DNA of 64,000 nucleotides, taken from NCBI RefSeq assembly GCF_900111455.1, contig NZ_FOIE01000001.1, forward strand, positions 248,001 to 312,000, given 5' to 3'. The position numbers were made by a program, and so were the translations under genes. Below, one piece after another: positions 10,741-19,091 of the stretch. Origin of the DNA: Geodermatophilus poikilotrophus (GTDB lineage Bacteria; Actinomycetota; Actinomycetes; Mycobacteriales; Geodermatophilaceae). The first letter of the stretch is position 1; the number at the start of each line of letters is the position of its first letter. The notes beneath the pieces were generated by a model that saw only the letters and a program-made list of their open reading frames with translations, ran no database searches and was not told the origin of the DNA.

Positions 10741-11547
10741 GTGTCCCTGCCCCCCGGGCTGCTCGAACGCGTCGAGCGGTACTTCGCCGCGGCACCGCTC
10801 CCGGACGCGCGCATCGAGACCGCCGGCGGTCTCGACGTGCCGGTCGGCAGCCCCATGTGGCCCTACCCGGCGCGGCCGCGACCGGGGGAGACGGTGAGCG
10901 CCGACGACGTCCGCGCGGCCGCCGCGCTGCAGCGGGCCGCGGGCCTGCCGGTGGCGCTCGAGTGGGTGTGCGAGGACGCGCCGACGGTCGAGGCGGCCGT
11001 GCGCGCCGCCGGGCTGGCCGTGGACTCCTCGCCCCTGCTGGTCGCCGCGGATCCGGTGGAGCTGCTGCTGCCCTCCGGCGTGCGGCTGTACCTGGTGGGC
11101 GCCGAGGACCCCGAGCTGCCGCGCTACGAGCGGCTGGCGTCGATCGCCTTCGCTCACCCGGGGCCGCGCTCGGAGGCGGGCGGCCCCTCGGTCGGCGCGG
11201 CCCTCGGCTCCCCGCGCACCGCGGTGCTGCGCGAGCGGATCGCGACCGGCCGCACGGTCATGATGGTCGCGGTCGAGGACGGCGAGCCGGTCGCGGTCGG
11301 CACCCACCACCCGGTGGACGTCGACGGCGCGGAGGTCTCCGAGATCGCCGGCGTGGCCACCCTGCCCCGGCTACGGGGGCGAGGGCTCGGCGCGGGGCTG
11401 GCCTCGGCGCTCACCGCGCACGCCCGGGAGACCGCCGAGCTGGTGTTCCTGGTGGCCGGGGACGACGACGTCGCGCGGGTCTACGAACGGACCGGCTTCG
11501 CCCGCCTGGCGACCGTGGGCGTGGCCGACCTCGCCGACGGGGTCTGA
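10741..11547 (+). CDS. GNAT family N-acetyltransferase
   Basis: A 268-residue protein. The C-terminal half is a GNAT domain with the acetyl-CoA loop in IAGVATLPRLRGRGLGAGLA and the later VYERTGFARL. The N-terminal half (residues 1-120) resembles the partial second domain of two-domain GNATs. The substrate is unknown. The GTG start is fixed by TAGGGT 6 nt before it, so the mRNA is probably leaderless and the gene forms its own unit. It diverges from coaA and converges on the beta-lactamase-like gene, with a 2-nt gap. Confidence 0.85.
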   Translation: MSLPPGLLERVERYFAAAPLPDARIETAGGLDVPVGSPMWPYPARPRPGETVSADDVRAAAALQRAAGLPVALEWVCEDAPTVEAAVRAAGLAVDSSPLLVAADPVELLLPSGVRLYLVGAEDPELPRYERLASIAFAHPGPRSEAGGPSVGAALGSPRTAVLRERIATGRTVMMVAVEDGEPVAVGTHHPVDVDGAEVSEIAGVATLPRLRGRGLGAGLASALTAHARETAELVFLVAGDDDVARVYERTGFARLATVGVADLADGV

Positions 11548-11549
11548 GC

Positions 11550-12455
11550 TCAGGAGCCCGTCGGCGGCGGCACCGCAGCGGCGGCCTCGTCCAGCGCCGC
11601 CCTGGCCGCGTCCCAGCCCACCGACCGGGGCACCTCGCTGAGCAGCACCACCACCCGACCGCCGGCGATCCCCACCGAGTGCAGGTGCCGCTGGCCGCTG
11701 AGGCAGCACATCCAGCCCTGCTTGACCGCGGCCCCGGGCAGCGTCCCGAACACGCCGTACTGCTGGTCGAAGCCGTCGGAGGCGACCGGGGTCGCGGTGC
11801 CCATCCAGCCCTGCAGCGCGGCGGCGTCGTCCGGGTGGGCGATGACCGGCAGGCGGGCGAGGAACCGGGCCAGGTCGGCGGCGGTCGTCGTCGTCTCGCC
11901 CCACTGCCCCCACCGGAGGGGCGGTGCGGTGCCGGTCAGGCCGTAGCGGGTGGCGACGTCGCGCACCGCCTGCGCTCCGCCGAACCGCACCCAGACGTCG
12001 GAGGCCGCGGGGTCGTTGGAGCTGCGGATCATCACCTCCAGCTGCGCGCGGTCCTCGGGGGTCAGGGCGAGGGCTCCGGTGCGCGCCCGGTGCAGGACGT
12101 CCTCGGCGAGGAAGAGCTTGACCAGCGAGGCGGTGGGGAAGGGCCGGTCGGCCAGTTCGCTGCCCGCCGTGCGGGCCTGGACCCGGGCGCTGTGGGCCTC
12201 GGCGGCGCGGATGGACCCGCCGGTCAGGCGCTCCTCCTGGCGGGCGACGACCACGGCGAACGTGCCGACGTCCCCGTGGGCCGCCATCACGGCCGGGACG
12301 ATCTCGGCGGGAGCGACGTCGTGCTCCGCCGCCGCCCGCCGCGGGGTCACGACCTCGGCGAGCAGCAGCGCGAGCAGGACGACCGCCACCAGGGCCGGCG
12401 GCACACCCCGGTGGACGCGACGGGACCAGGTCCGCTGCGCCCGAGCCGTGTCCAC
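11550..12455 (-). CDS. Exported serine hydrolase of the beta-lactamase/PBP fold
   Basis: A 301-residue protein with an Arg-rich N-terminus and a hydrophobic signal or anchor segment (about residues 20-36) ending at RRAAAEH, so it is exported. The class A-like active-site motifs are SLVK (Ser110, Lys113) and SSN (145-147). The third motif, normally KTG, reads KQG near the C-terminus, and no clear class A omega-loop Glu is seen. It could be a D,D-peptidase-like or lipoprotein-type serine hydrolase; beta-lactam resistance should not be assumed. The start is probably GTG 12455. Confidence 0.75.
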   Translation of the reverse strand: MDTARAQRTWSRRVHRGVPPALVAVVLLALLLAEVVTPRRAAAEHDVAPAEIVPAVMAAHGDVGTFAVVVARQEERLTGGSIRAAEAHSARVQARTAGSELADRPFPTASLVKLFLAEDVLHRARTGALALTPEDRAQLEVMIRSSNDPAASDVWVRFGGAQAVRDVATRYGLTGTAPPLRWGQWGETTTTAADLARFLARLPVIAHPDDAAALQGWMGTATPVASDGFDQQYGVFGTLPGAAVKQGWMCCLSGQRHLHSVGIAGGRVVVLLSEVPRSVGWDAARAALDEAAAAVPPPTGS

Positions 12456-12566
12456 ACCGTCATGGTTCCCCTACCAGATGACAGCCAGCTGAACGTTCAA
12501 GCAGCGGGGGTGTGTCGTGCGCGCACCGCGTCCGTGACGTCGCGGTGCGGTACGAGACCGGGCCGT

Positions 12567-13112
12567 TCAGTCCTGCGCGTAGGTCCCCACGAGCACCGCG
12601 CGGCCGAGGGTGTGGCCGAAGAGGTTGAAGCCGAGGAGCGCGGGGGAGGCGTCCGGGGTGACGTCGAGCCGCTCGACGTCGACGGCGTGCACCGTGACGT
12701 AGTAGCGGTGCGGTCCGTGGCCGGCCGGGGGTGCGGCACCGACGTAACCGGGGAAGCCGGCGTCGTTGCGCAGCTGGACGGCGCCCTCGGGCAGCCCGGA
12801 CCCCTGCTGGTCGCCGGCTCCAGCGGGCAGCTCGGTGACCGAGACCGGGATGTTGGCCACCGCCCAGTGCCAGAAGCCGCTGTGGGTGGGGGCGTCGGGG
12901 TCGAAGACGGTGATCGCGAAGCTCCGGGTGCCCTCGGGGAAGCCCGACCAGGACAGCTGCGGCGAACGGTCCTCGCCGCCGGCGCCCATGACCCCGCTCA
13001 CCTGCGGCGAGGACAGCGGCTCGCCGTCGCTGACGTCGGTGCTGGTCACCGCGAAGCCCGGGACCTGCGGCAGGAAGTCGTAGGGGCTGGGGGGCGTCGG
13101 GCGCTCGGCCAT
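12567..13112 (-). CDS. YbhB/YbcL family phosphatidylethanolamine-binding-like protein
   Basis: A 181-residue PEBP-fold protein (Raf kinase inhibitor-like). The family ligand-pocket motifs are visible: [20 protein letters not shown] near residues 70-90 and [12 protein letters not shown] near 130. No signal peptide is seen, so it is cytoplasmic. The bacterial function is unknown. ATG 13112 has GAGGAG about 11 nt upstream, and a TAGGGT -10 box about 55 nt upstream suggests its own promoter. The gap to the next minus-strand gene downstream holds no gene. Confidence 0.9.
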   Translation of the reverse strand: MAERPTPPSPYDFLPQVPGFAVTSTDVSDGEPLSSPQVSGVMGAGGEDRSPQLSWSGFPEGTRSFAITVFDPDAPTHSGFWHWAVANIPVSVTELPAGAGDQQGSGLPEGAVQLRNDAGFPGYVGAAPPAGHGPHRYYVTVHAVDVERLDVTPDASPALLGFNLFGHTLGRAVLVGTYAQD

Positions 13113-13166
13113 GGGCGCTGTTCTCCTCGAACCTCGCGGGTGGGCGGGGACGGGCGTCCCGCGCCG

Positions 13167-13172
13167 ACCCTA
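13167..13172 (-). promoter_or_regulatory. -10 box for the PEBP gene
   Basis: TAGGGT on the minus strand, 54 nt before the ATG, predicts a leader of roughly 45 nt carrying the GAGGAG ribosome site. Confidence 0.5.
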
Positions 13173-13232
13173 GAAGGACCCCGTCCTCCCCGCCCCCCGC
13201 AGGCTCAGGGCGGGGGCCCGGGACGGGGCCAC
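13173..13232. repeat. Palindromic intergenic repeat, in a divergent gap
   Basis: GC-rich imperfect inverted repeat of the family described at 57404-57458: AGGACCCCGTCCTCCCC followed by CGCAGGCTCAGGGCGGG. It lies between divergent promoters, not after a stop codon. Confidence 0.65.
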
Positions 13233-13282
13233 CCCGCGGTGAACAGCGGGTTTCCGGCCCGGCGGGGGCGCGCGGACGCCGG

Positions 13283-13288
13283 TAGCGT
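13283..13288 (+). promoter_or_regulatory. -10 box of the 13295 phosphoglucomutase gene (leaderless)
   Basis: TAGCGT lies 6 nt before the GTG start. Confidence 0.6.
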
Positions 13289-13294
13289 CGTGTC

Positions 13295-14026
13295 GTGCTC
13301 GGTCTCCCCGGCTCGATACGTGCCTGCCTGTTCGACCTGGACGGCGTCCTCACCCGGACGGCGACCGTCCACATGGCCGCCTGGAAGCGCACGTTCGACG
13401 AGTTCCTGCGCCGCAGCGACCCCGCGGCCGGGGAGTTCACCCAGCAGGACTACAACCGCTACGTCGACGGCAAGCCGCGCCTCGACGGGGTGCGCGATTT
13501 CCTGGCCAGCCGCGGCATCGTGCTGCCCGAGGGGACGCCGGACGACCCGCCGGACGCCGCCACGGTGCACGGGGTGGGCCTGCGCAAGAACCAGCTGGTG
13601 CACGCCGAGCTCGCCGAGCACGGCGTCGAGGTCTACCCCGGCTCGATCCGCTACCTGCGGGCGGCCAGGGAAGCCGGCCTGGCCACCGCGGTGGTCACCG
13701 CGTCGCGCAACGGCGCCGAGGTGATCGCGGCCGGCGGCTTCGCCGACCTGGTCGACACCCGGGTGGACGGCGAGGTCGCGGCGGCCCAGGGGCTGCGCGG
13801 CAAGCCCGCCCCGGACACCTTCCTGGCCGGCGCCCGGGCCCTGGGGGTGCAGCCGGCGGAGGCCGTCGTCTTCGAGGACGCGCTGGCCGGGGTGGCCGCC
13901 GGCCGGGCGGGCGCGTTCGGCTACGTCGTCGGCGTCGACCGGGTCGGGCAGGCCGAGGCCCTCGCGGCGTCCGGCGCGGACGTCGTCGTCCAGGACCTGG
14001 CCGAGCTGCTGGACGGCTCGAGGTGA
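13295..14026 (+). CDS. HAD-superfamily beta-phosphoglucomutase-like enzyme
   Basis: A 243-residue HAD hydrolase with the DxD nucleophile motif FDLDGVLT at the N-terminus, a helical cap domain, TASRNG (motif II), KPAPDTF (motif III Lys) and VFEDALAGVAAG (motif IV). The cap and the immediately downstream GH65 phosphorylase indicate a beta-phosphoglucomutase converting beta-glucose 1-phosphate to glucose 6-phosphate. GTG 13295 is fixed by TAGCGT 6 nt upstream, giving a leaderless mRNA. Upstream, on the other strand, lies the PEBP gene. Confidence 0.88.
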   Translation: MLGLPGSIRACLFDLDGVLTRTATVHMAAWKRTFDEFLRRSDPAAGEFTQQDYNRYVDGKPRLDGVRDFLASRGIVLPEGTPDDPPDAATVHGVGLRKNQLVHAELAEHGVEVYPGSIRYLRAAREAGLATAVVTASRNGAEVIAAGGFADLVDTRVDGEVAAAQGLRGKPAPDTFLAGARALGVQPAEAVVFEDALAGVAAGRAGAFGYVVGVDRVGQAEALAASGADVVVQDLAELLDGSR

Positions 14027-14099
14027 CCGAGCCGGCGAGGTCCCCCGTGCTCGCGGGGCGGCCCGGCGCGGGGCCGACGAGCGCCGGCGAGGGGTCACC

Positions 14100-16463
14100 G
14101 TGACCGAGGGGCGGCCACACTTCCCGATCGAGCCGTGGGCGCTGACCGAGACGGGCCTGGACCACGCGTCCCTCGCCGTCCACGAGTCGGTGTTCGCGCT
14201 GTCCAACGGGCACATCGGCATGCGGGGGTCGTTCGAGGAGGGCGAGCCGGTCGTCGTCCCGGGCACCTACCTCAACGGCTTCTTCGAGGAGCGGCCGCTG
14301 CCCTACGCCGAGGCCGGGTACGGCTTCCCGGAGCAGGGGCAGACCGTGGTCAACGTGACCGACGGCAAGCTGATCCGGCTGCTGGTCGGCGACACCCCGC
14401 TGGACCTGGACTACGGCGAGATCATCGAGCACCGGCGCACGCTGGACCTGCGCCGCGGCCTGCTGCGCCGCAGCACCGAGTGGCGCTCGCCGAACGGGCG
14501 GGTGGTGACCGTGACGAGCACCCGGATGGTCTCGCTGCGCCGCCGCTCGATCGCCGCCATCGAGTACACCGTGGAGTGCACCGACGGGCAGGGGGACCTC
14601 TACATCGCGCTGCAGTCGGACCTGCTGGCCAACGAGCCGGTGGACAGCGGCTCGGAGGCCGACGACCCGCGCGCGGCCGCGGCGCTGGCCCGCCCGCTGG
14701 TCAACGAGATGGCCGTGGCCCGCGGTCAGCGGGCGGTGCTGGTGCACCGCACCAAGCGCAGCCGGCTGCGGATGGCCGCCGGGATGGACCACGTGGTGGA
14801 GGTGCCCGACACCTCGACGGCCGACATCGAGGCCGGGGAGGACCTGGCCCGCTTCGCCCTCGCCGCCCGGCTGCCGCAGGGCTCGTCGGTCAAGCTGATC
14901 AAGTTCCTCTCCTACGGCTGGTCCTCCCGGCGGTCGGCGGCGGCGCTGCGCGACCAGGTGGAGGGGGCGCTGGCCACCGCCAAGCTCGCCGGCTTCGAGC
15001 GGCTGCTGCGCGAGCAGCGCGAGGTGCTCGACGAGCACTGGCAGCACGCCGACGTCGAGATCGAGGGGGACGACGAGCTGCAGCAGGCGGTGCGGGTCGG
15101 CGTCTTCCACCTGCTGCAGGCCGGGCTGCGGGCCGAGCGCCAGCCCATCCCGGCCAAGGGGCTGACCGGTCCCGGCTACGACGGGCACACCTTCTGGGAC
15201 ACCGAGACCTACGTGCTCCCCGTGCTCACCTACATCGCCCCGGCCGCGGCGCGCGACGCGCTGCGCTGGCGGCACTCCACCCTCGACCTGGCCCGTGACC
15301 GGGCCCGGGAGCTCGGGCTGGCGGGCGCGACCTTCCCGTGGCGCACGATCCGCGGGGAGGAGACCTCGGGCTACTGGCCGGCGGGGACGGCGGCCTTCCA
15401 CATCAACGCCGACATCGCCGACGCCGTCGTCCGGTACCACCACGCCACCGCCGACGAGGAGTTCGACCGCGACCACGGCGCCGAGCTGCTGATCGAGACC
15501 GCCCGGCTGTGGGCCTCGCTGGGGCACTTCGACGACGAGCACGGCTTCCGCATCGACGGCGTCACCGGCCCCGACGAGTACACCGCCGTCGTGGACAACA
15601 ACGTCTACACGAACCTCATGGCGCAGCGGAACATGCGCGAGGCGATCGCGGCGGTGCAGCGCCAGCCCGACGTCGCCGGCCGGCTGGGTGTCACCGAGGA
15701 CGAGACCACCCGCTGGGACCGCGCGGCCGCGCTGATGGCGGTGCCCTACGACACCCGGCGCGGCGTGCACATGCAGTCCGACGCCTTCACCCACCACGAG
15801 GAGTGGGACTTCGAGGCCACCCCGCCGGACTGCTACCCGCTCCTGCTGCACTACCCGTACTTCGACATCTACCGCAAGCAGGTGATCAAGCAGGCGGACC
15901 TCGTGATGGCGTTGCACCTGCGCGGCGACGCCTTCACCCCGGAGGAGAAGTGCGCCGACTTCGCCTACTACGAGGCGCGGACGGTGCGCGACTCCTCGCT
16001 GTCGGCCACCCAGCAGGGCGTGGTGGCTGCCGAGACCGGCCACCTGGCGCTGGCGTACGACTACTGGGGCGAGGCCACCCTGACCGACCTGCAGAACCTG
16101 CACGGCAACTCCGGGCACGGCCTGCACATCGCCTCGCTGGCCGGCGGCTGGACGGTGGCGGTCGCCGGGTTCGGCGGCATGCGCGACCACGACGGGCGGC
16201 TGCAGTTCGCCCCCCGTCTGCCGGAGCGGATCACCCGGCTGCGGTTCCGGCTGAACTACCAGGGCCGGGCGCTGGTGGTGACCGTGTCGCCGACGGAGGC
16301 CACCTACCGGCTCACCGAGGGCGAGCCGCTCGACGTGCACCACCACGGGCGCAGGCTCACCGTGACCGAGGACGAGGTGACCGCCGACATCCCGCCCGCA
16401 CCGGAGGTGGCGCCGGTGCAGCAGCCGCACGGCGTGGCCCCCCGGCGGCGCGGCCGGCGCTGA
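14100..16463 (+). CDS. Glycoside hydrolase family 65 disaccharide phosphorylase
   Basis: A 787-residue GH65 enzyme. It has the N-terminal beta-sandwich (residues 1-300), the linker and the (alpha/alpha)6 barrel. GATFPWRTIRGEE and the general-acid motif GPDEYTAVVDNNVYTN place the catalytic Glu at residue 493. The C-terminal jelly-roll ends in an Arg-rich tail. GH65 members phosphorolyse trehalose, maltose or kojibiose to beta-glucose 1-phosphate. The paired phosphoglucomutase supports a phosphorylase; trehalose or maltose is the likely substrate but the sequence does not decide. GTG 14100 has GAGGGG about 6 nt upstream. It lies 73 nt after the mutase and is probably co-transcribed. Confidence 0.9.
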   Translation: MTEGRPHFPIEPWALTETGLDHASLAVHESVFALSNGHIGMRGSFEEGEPVVVPGTYLNGFFEERPLPYAEAGYGFPEQGQTVVNVTDGKLIRLLVGDTPLDLDYGEIIEHRRTLDLRRGLLRRSTEWRSPNGRVVTVTSTRMVSLRRRSIAAIEYTVECTDGQGDLYIALQSDLLANEPVDSGSEADDPRAAAALARPLVNEMAVARGQRAVLVHRTKRSRLRMAAGMDHVVEVPDTSTADIEAGEDLARFALAARLPQGSSVKLIKFLSYGWSSRRSAAALRDQVEGALATAKLAGFERLLREQREVLDEHWQHADVEIEGDDELQQAVRVGVFHLLQAGLRAERQPIPAKGLTGPGYDGHTFWDTETYVLPVLTYIAPAAARDALRWRHSTLDLARDRARELGLAGATFPWRTIRGEETSGYWPAGTAAFHINADIADAVVRYHHATADEEFDRDHGAELLIETARLWASLGHFDDEHGFRIDGVTGPDEYTAVVDNNVYTNLMAQRNMREAIAAVQRQPDVAGRLGVTEDETTRWDRAAALMAVPYDTRRGVHMQSDAFTHHEEWDFEATPPDCYPLLLHYPYFDIYRKQVIKQADLVMALHLRGDAFTPEEKCADFAYYEARTVRDSSLSATQQGVVAAETGHLALAYDYWGEATLTDLQNLHGNSGHGLHIASLAGGWTVAVAGFGGMRDHDGRLQFAPRLPERITRLRFRLNYQGRALVVTVSPTEATYRLTEGEPLDVHHHGRRLTVTEDEVTADIPPAPEVAPVQQPHGVAPRRRGRR

Positions 16464-16466
16464 AAG

Positions 16467-16521
16467 AGGGCTCTCCTGCCCCCACCGCTCGCAAGCTCGC
16501 GGCGGGACCTGCGGGAGGGCC
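16467..16521. repeat. Palindromic intergenic repeat / probable bidirectional terminator
   Basis: It carries the family core CCCACCGCTCGCAAGCTCGC followed by GGCGGG, with outer arms pairing CTCTCCTGC with GCGGGAG. It lies between the GH65 stop and the convergent M50-like gene's stop. Confidence 0.7.
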
Positions 16522-16529
16522 GGGAGGAA

Positions 16530-17234
16530 CTAGCCGAGCAGCCACCAGCCGCCGAGGAGCAGCGCGCCCACGTCGACCAGCAGGAAGACCCCGACCCACA
16601 GCACCGCCGGCAGGCGGGTGAGGCCGGCCAGCTGGTCGGCGTCGGAGTGCGGCGCGGCCCGGCGGCGGCGGGCCCGCTGCAGCTCCAGGACCGTCTTCGG
16701 CGCGGCCAGCAGCAGGAACCACGTCCCGGCGGCCGCGAACGCCGCCTGCCCGGCCGGCGGCAGCCACCCGGTCACGGCCAGCACGACGGCGCCGGTGACC
16801 AGCACCGCCCACAGCCCGTACCAGTTGCGGATCTGCACCAGCAGCGCCGCCAGCAGGCCCAGCAGCGCCCACAGCAGCCCCACGGCGTGGCCGGCGGCCA
16901 GCAGGGCCGCTGCCCCAAGACCGAACAGCGCCGGGCCGGTGTAGCCCGCCGCGCAGGTGAGCACCATCCCGAAACCGGTGGGTCGCCCCGCCGACACGGT
17001 CAGCCCCGAGGTGTCCGAGTGCAGCCGGATGCCGGCCAGCCGACGGCCGGCGGCCAGGGCGACCAGCCCGTGCGCGCCCTCGTGGGCGATGGTCACGACG
17101 GTCCGGGCCGGCCGCCACAGGGCGGGGGAGAGGACGACGACAGCGGCCGCCAGGAGTGCGCCCACCAGGACCGTCGTCGGCAGCTGGGGGAGCGGAGTGG
17201 TCACGCGGGCCCAGAACTCCTCGACGACGTCCAC
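16530..17234 (-). CDS. M50-like integral membrane metalloprotease
   Basis: A 234-residue polytopic membrane protein. The zinc-protease motif HEGAH (HExxH) lies within IAHEGAHGLVALAAGRRLAG at about residues 70-90, inside a hydrophobic segment as in site-2 proteases. About six transmembrane segments surround it. A third zinc ligand is not obvious. Short M50B proteins of this type are common in actinobacteria and have no known substrate. The GTG start follows a gene-poor region with no clear promoter. There is no PDZ domain, so it is unlikely to be a classical Rip1-type sigma-factor protease. Confidence 0.75.
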   Translation of the reverse strand: MDVVEEFWARVTTPLPQLPTTVLVGALLAAAVVVLSPALWRPARTVVTIAHEGAHGLVALAAGRRLAGIRLHSDTSGLTVSAGRPTGFGMVLTCAAGYTGPALFGLGAAALLAAGHAVGLLWALLGLLAALLVQIRNWYGLWAVLVTGAVVLAVTGWLPPAGQAAFAAAGTWFLLLAAPKTVLELQRARRRRAAPHSDADQLAGLTRLPAVLWVGVFLLVDVGALLLGGWWLLG

Positions 17235-17580
17235 GGTGCGGAGTCAACCGCACGCAGCTGGGAACCCGGCTCGGCCGACACGGTCACGAGCGACGGAGTG
17301 CTCGCCGATGTGGATGAGGTGGCAGCGGTGTAGGTCGGTCCGGACCGCCGCGAGGACTACATCCGTTATCCCCAGCATACTCTCAAAACTACGGAACAAA
17401 CAACTGAACAGCGACACGTGGACCCGCCGCACCGGCCGGAAACTCAGACGGTGTCCGGCAACGATGTCCGGCAACGGTGTGGACGCAGCGACGGCAGCGC
17501 TGACACCGACGACGGTCAGCAGGGGAGAGACTTCCTGTCCTGGGACGGGGGAGGACTCGACGGGGGAGTCGCGGCAGACC
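17235..17580. other. Gene-free gap with one GTTGGGGATAACGG-type element
   Basis: About 345 nt with no convincing gene. An AT-richer patch (about 17377-17410) lies next to the repeat element at 17363. No clear promoter for the M50-like gene is visible. Confidence 0.6.
17363..17376 (-). repeat. GTTGGGGATAACGG element, copy 3 (one mismatch)
   Basis: It reads GCTGGGGATAACGG on the minus strand, about 130 nt upstream of the M50-like gene and downstream of the glyoxalase gene. Confidence 0.75.
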
Positions 17581-17946
17581 TCAGGCGGACGTCGTCGTCA
17601 GGTTCACGGCGTTGCCATCCGGGTCCTTCACGTGGGCGACGCGCTGGCCCCAGGGCATGTCGTTGGCAGGAGCCGGCGCCTGGCCGCCGAGCGACGCGAC
17701 CCGGGACAGGGCGGCGTCGACGTCGGGCACCTCGACGCTCAGCAGGACGCGCCCCGCCGGAGCCCCCTCGACACTGTCGTCGGCGACGATGCCCAATTCG
17801 GAGTCGCCGATCCGGAGGCCGAGGTAGAACGTCGGACCGCCGTCGGGTGTACGGCTGGCCTCCGTGGCCCCGGTGACGCCGGCGTAGAAGCGCGCCAGGC
17901 GCTCGAGGTCGTGCGTGATGATCATCGGGGTGACGGTGCTGGGCAC
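17581..17946 (-). CDS. Glyoxalase/VOC-family protein
   Basis: A 121-residue single-domain VOC protein with two beta-alpha-beta-beta-beta modules: PMIITHDLERLARFYAGVTG at the start, and HVKDPDGNAVNLTTT at the end. The latter is the family's second metal-site region. The substrate is unknown; such proteins include resistance-type dioxygenase-fold binders. The GTG at 17946 (VPSTVTPM) was chosen because GAGAGGAA lies 5 nt upstream and the VOC fold begins there. A longer frame upstream is Arg-rich and not VOC-like. Confidence 0.85.
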   Translation of the reverse strand: MPSTVTPMIITHDLERLARFYAGVTGATEASRTPDGGPTFYLGLRIGDSELGIVADDSVEGAPAGRVLLSVEVPDVDAALSRVASLGGQAPAPANDMPWGQRVAHVKDPDGNAVNLTTTSA

Positions 17947-18735
17947 GGGATTCCTCTCGGTGGGGACGTCGTTGGGTGGACCCCCCGGCACCGGCGGACT
18001 CATCGGTCGCTGCTCCGCAGTGCGCCGGGACGGTGTGGCGCCGGCTCGGCGGCGGATCGGGCGCAGCGACGTCACGTGATGGAAGAGTCGATCGACCGAC
18101 CGGCCGACGGTGCGCGCGGCCATCGCCGATCGGCGGCGCCGGTCGTGTGTCGGCAGCATGGGCGGGGCAAGCTGACGATCACCGGAGAGCTCGCCGAGGA
18201 ATCCGAACGCCAGGGTTCCGACGAGCTGCCGGTCACCGTGGAGGACGGTGCCGCAGCCGGTGCACTCCCGCGAGACCAGGCGGTCGTCGTCCTGATCGAT
18301 CGGGGAGGCCTCCTGCCTTGACTAGTTGACATAATGTGCATTATCGGCGCGGCGTCGAGGACTCGAGAGGGGCTGGTTGCGCCGCCGGATCCGGTGCTCT
18401 GGCCGGCCGCCTCGGCGTTGTCGACACCACCCATCCGGCGACGTCTCGACGGGCCGTCCAGCACGCCGGCTCGTCGACCGGCCGCCCTGCGCCCGTTGCC
18501 GGCCCGCCGTCGACGCGGGTGTCGATCGCCGGATCCCCGACGTGCTCCGGGTCTCGCGGGTCGATCGCGTCACCCTGGTGATCAGCTCCGCCGGTCGTCG
18601 CGGGTCTTGGCGCACGTCCAGTGGCGAGCCAGGAGCCGCGACCGTGGTCTCAGCGGATCGCCGGAGATGCGGCTCCGCGGCCGGCACCTACCTGGTCCCC
18701 CGCGACCGCGTCCTGCCCACCTGTCCCCGGCCATC
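17947..18735. other. Gene-poor stretch, possibly a decayed locus
   Basis: Nearly 800 nt without a supportable gene. The open frames on both strands are Arg/Pro/Ser-rich and lack ribosome sites and domains. A short plus-strand stretch ending at 18321 (SDELPVTVEDGAAAGALPRD) has more protein-like composition and may be a fossil, but I cannot assign it. An AT-rich operator-like patch lies at 18318-18344. Confidence 0.55.
18318..18344. promoter_or_regulatory. AT-rich promoter/operator-like patch
   Basis: Two overlapping -35-like hexamers (TTGACT 18318, TTGACA 18326) run into ATAATGTGCATTAT (18331-18344), a 6-bp-arm inverted repeat with a TG centre. This composition is exceptional for the window and typical of a MarR/PadR-type operator. 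No gene stands directly downstream on either strand. Confidence 0.45.
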
Positions 18736-18780
18736 CACCCATCCGTCATTACGTCACTGTGACGCAATGACGGATGGGTG
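18736..18780. repeat. Long inverted repeat, 22-nt arms, 1-nt centre
   Basis: The left arm (18736-18757, beginning CACCCATCCGTCATT) and the right arm (18759-18780, ending AATGACGGATGGGTG) are complementary at 21 of 22 positions around one T. It ends 35 nt before the -10 box of the lipoprotein gene. It could be an operator for a dimeric regulator, a hairpin terminator or a mobile-element remnant. Confidence 0.85.
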
Positions 18781-18815
18781 ACTGCCCTCGACGGGCGCGC
18801 TGCACGGGCGCTGCC

Positions 18816-18821
18816 TAGGGT
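18816..18821 (+). promoter_or_regulatory. -10 box of the 18828 lipoprotein gene (leaderless)
   Basis: TAGGGT lies 6 nt before the ATG. Confidence 0.6.
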
Positions 18822-18827
18822 CGAGAC

Positions 18828-19073
18828 ATGCAACTCCGACGCCCGATCGCCGCACTCGTGACCGCCTTGGCGCTCTTCGGAGGCGGCGCGACGATGACCG
18901 CCTGTCAGGCATCCGGGCAGGACGCGAACGACGGGACCACCGACGAGAACGTGCCGCCGAACGTCGAGACCGACGACGAGTCCGACCCGTCGCAGGACAA
19001 CGTGCCGGACCTGTCCGACCCGCAGGACGGTGTCGAGCAGGGCAACGGCAACGACGACTCCGACGACGGCTGA
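18828..19073 (+). CDS. Small acidic lipoprotein of unknown function
   Basis: An 81-residue protein. It has a basic start (MQLRRP), a hydrophobic core and a lipobox-like MTAC with Cys26 as the lipidated residue. The mature part (about 55 residues) is almost all Asp, Glu, Asn, Gln, Ser and Pro, with no hydrophobic core, so it is predicted to be disordered and highly negative. ATG is fixed by TAGGGT 6 nt upstream. A near-perfect 45-nt inverted repeat sits just upstream and may regulate it. I do not recognise a family. Cation binding is only a guess from the charge. Confidence 0.7.
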   Translation: MQLRRPIAALVTALALFGGGATMTACQASGQDANDGTTDENVPPNVETDDESDPSQDNVPDLSDPQDGVEQGNGNDDSDDG

Positions 19074-19091
19074 CGCCTGACGCTGGTGCGG

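Noticed and set aside
17947-18735. Several 80-190 residue open frames in the gene-poor stretch
   Set aside because: They are Arg/Pro/Ser-rich, lack ribosome sites, -10 boxes and domains, and overlap on both strands, as expected for random frames in very GC-rich DNA.
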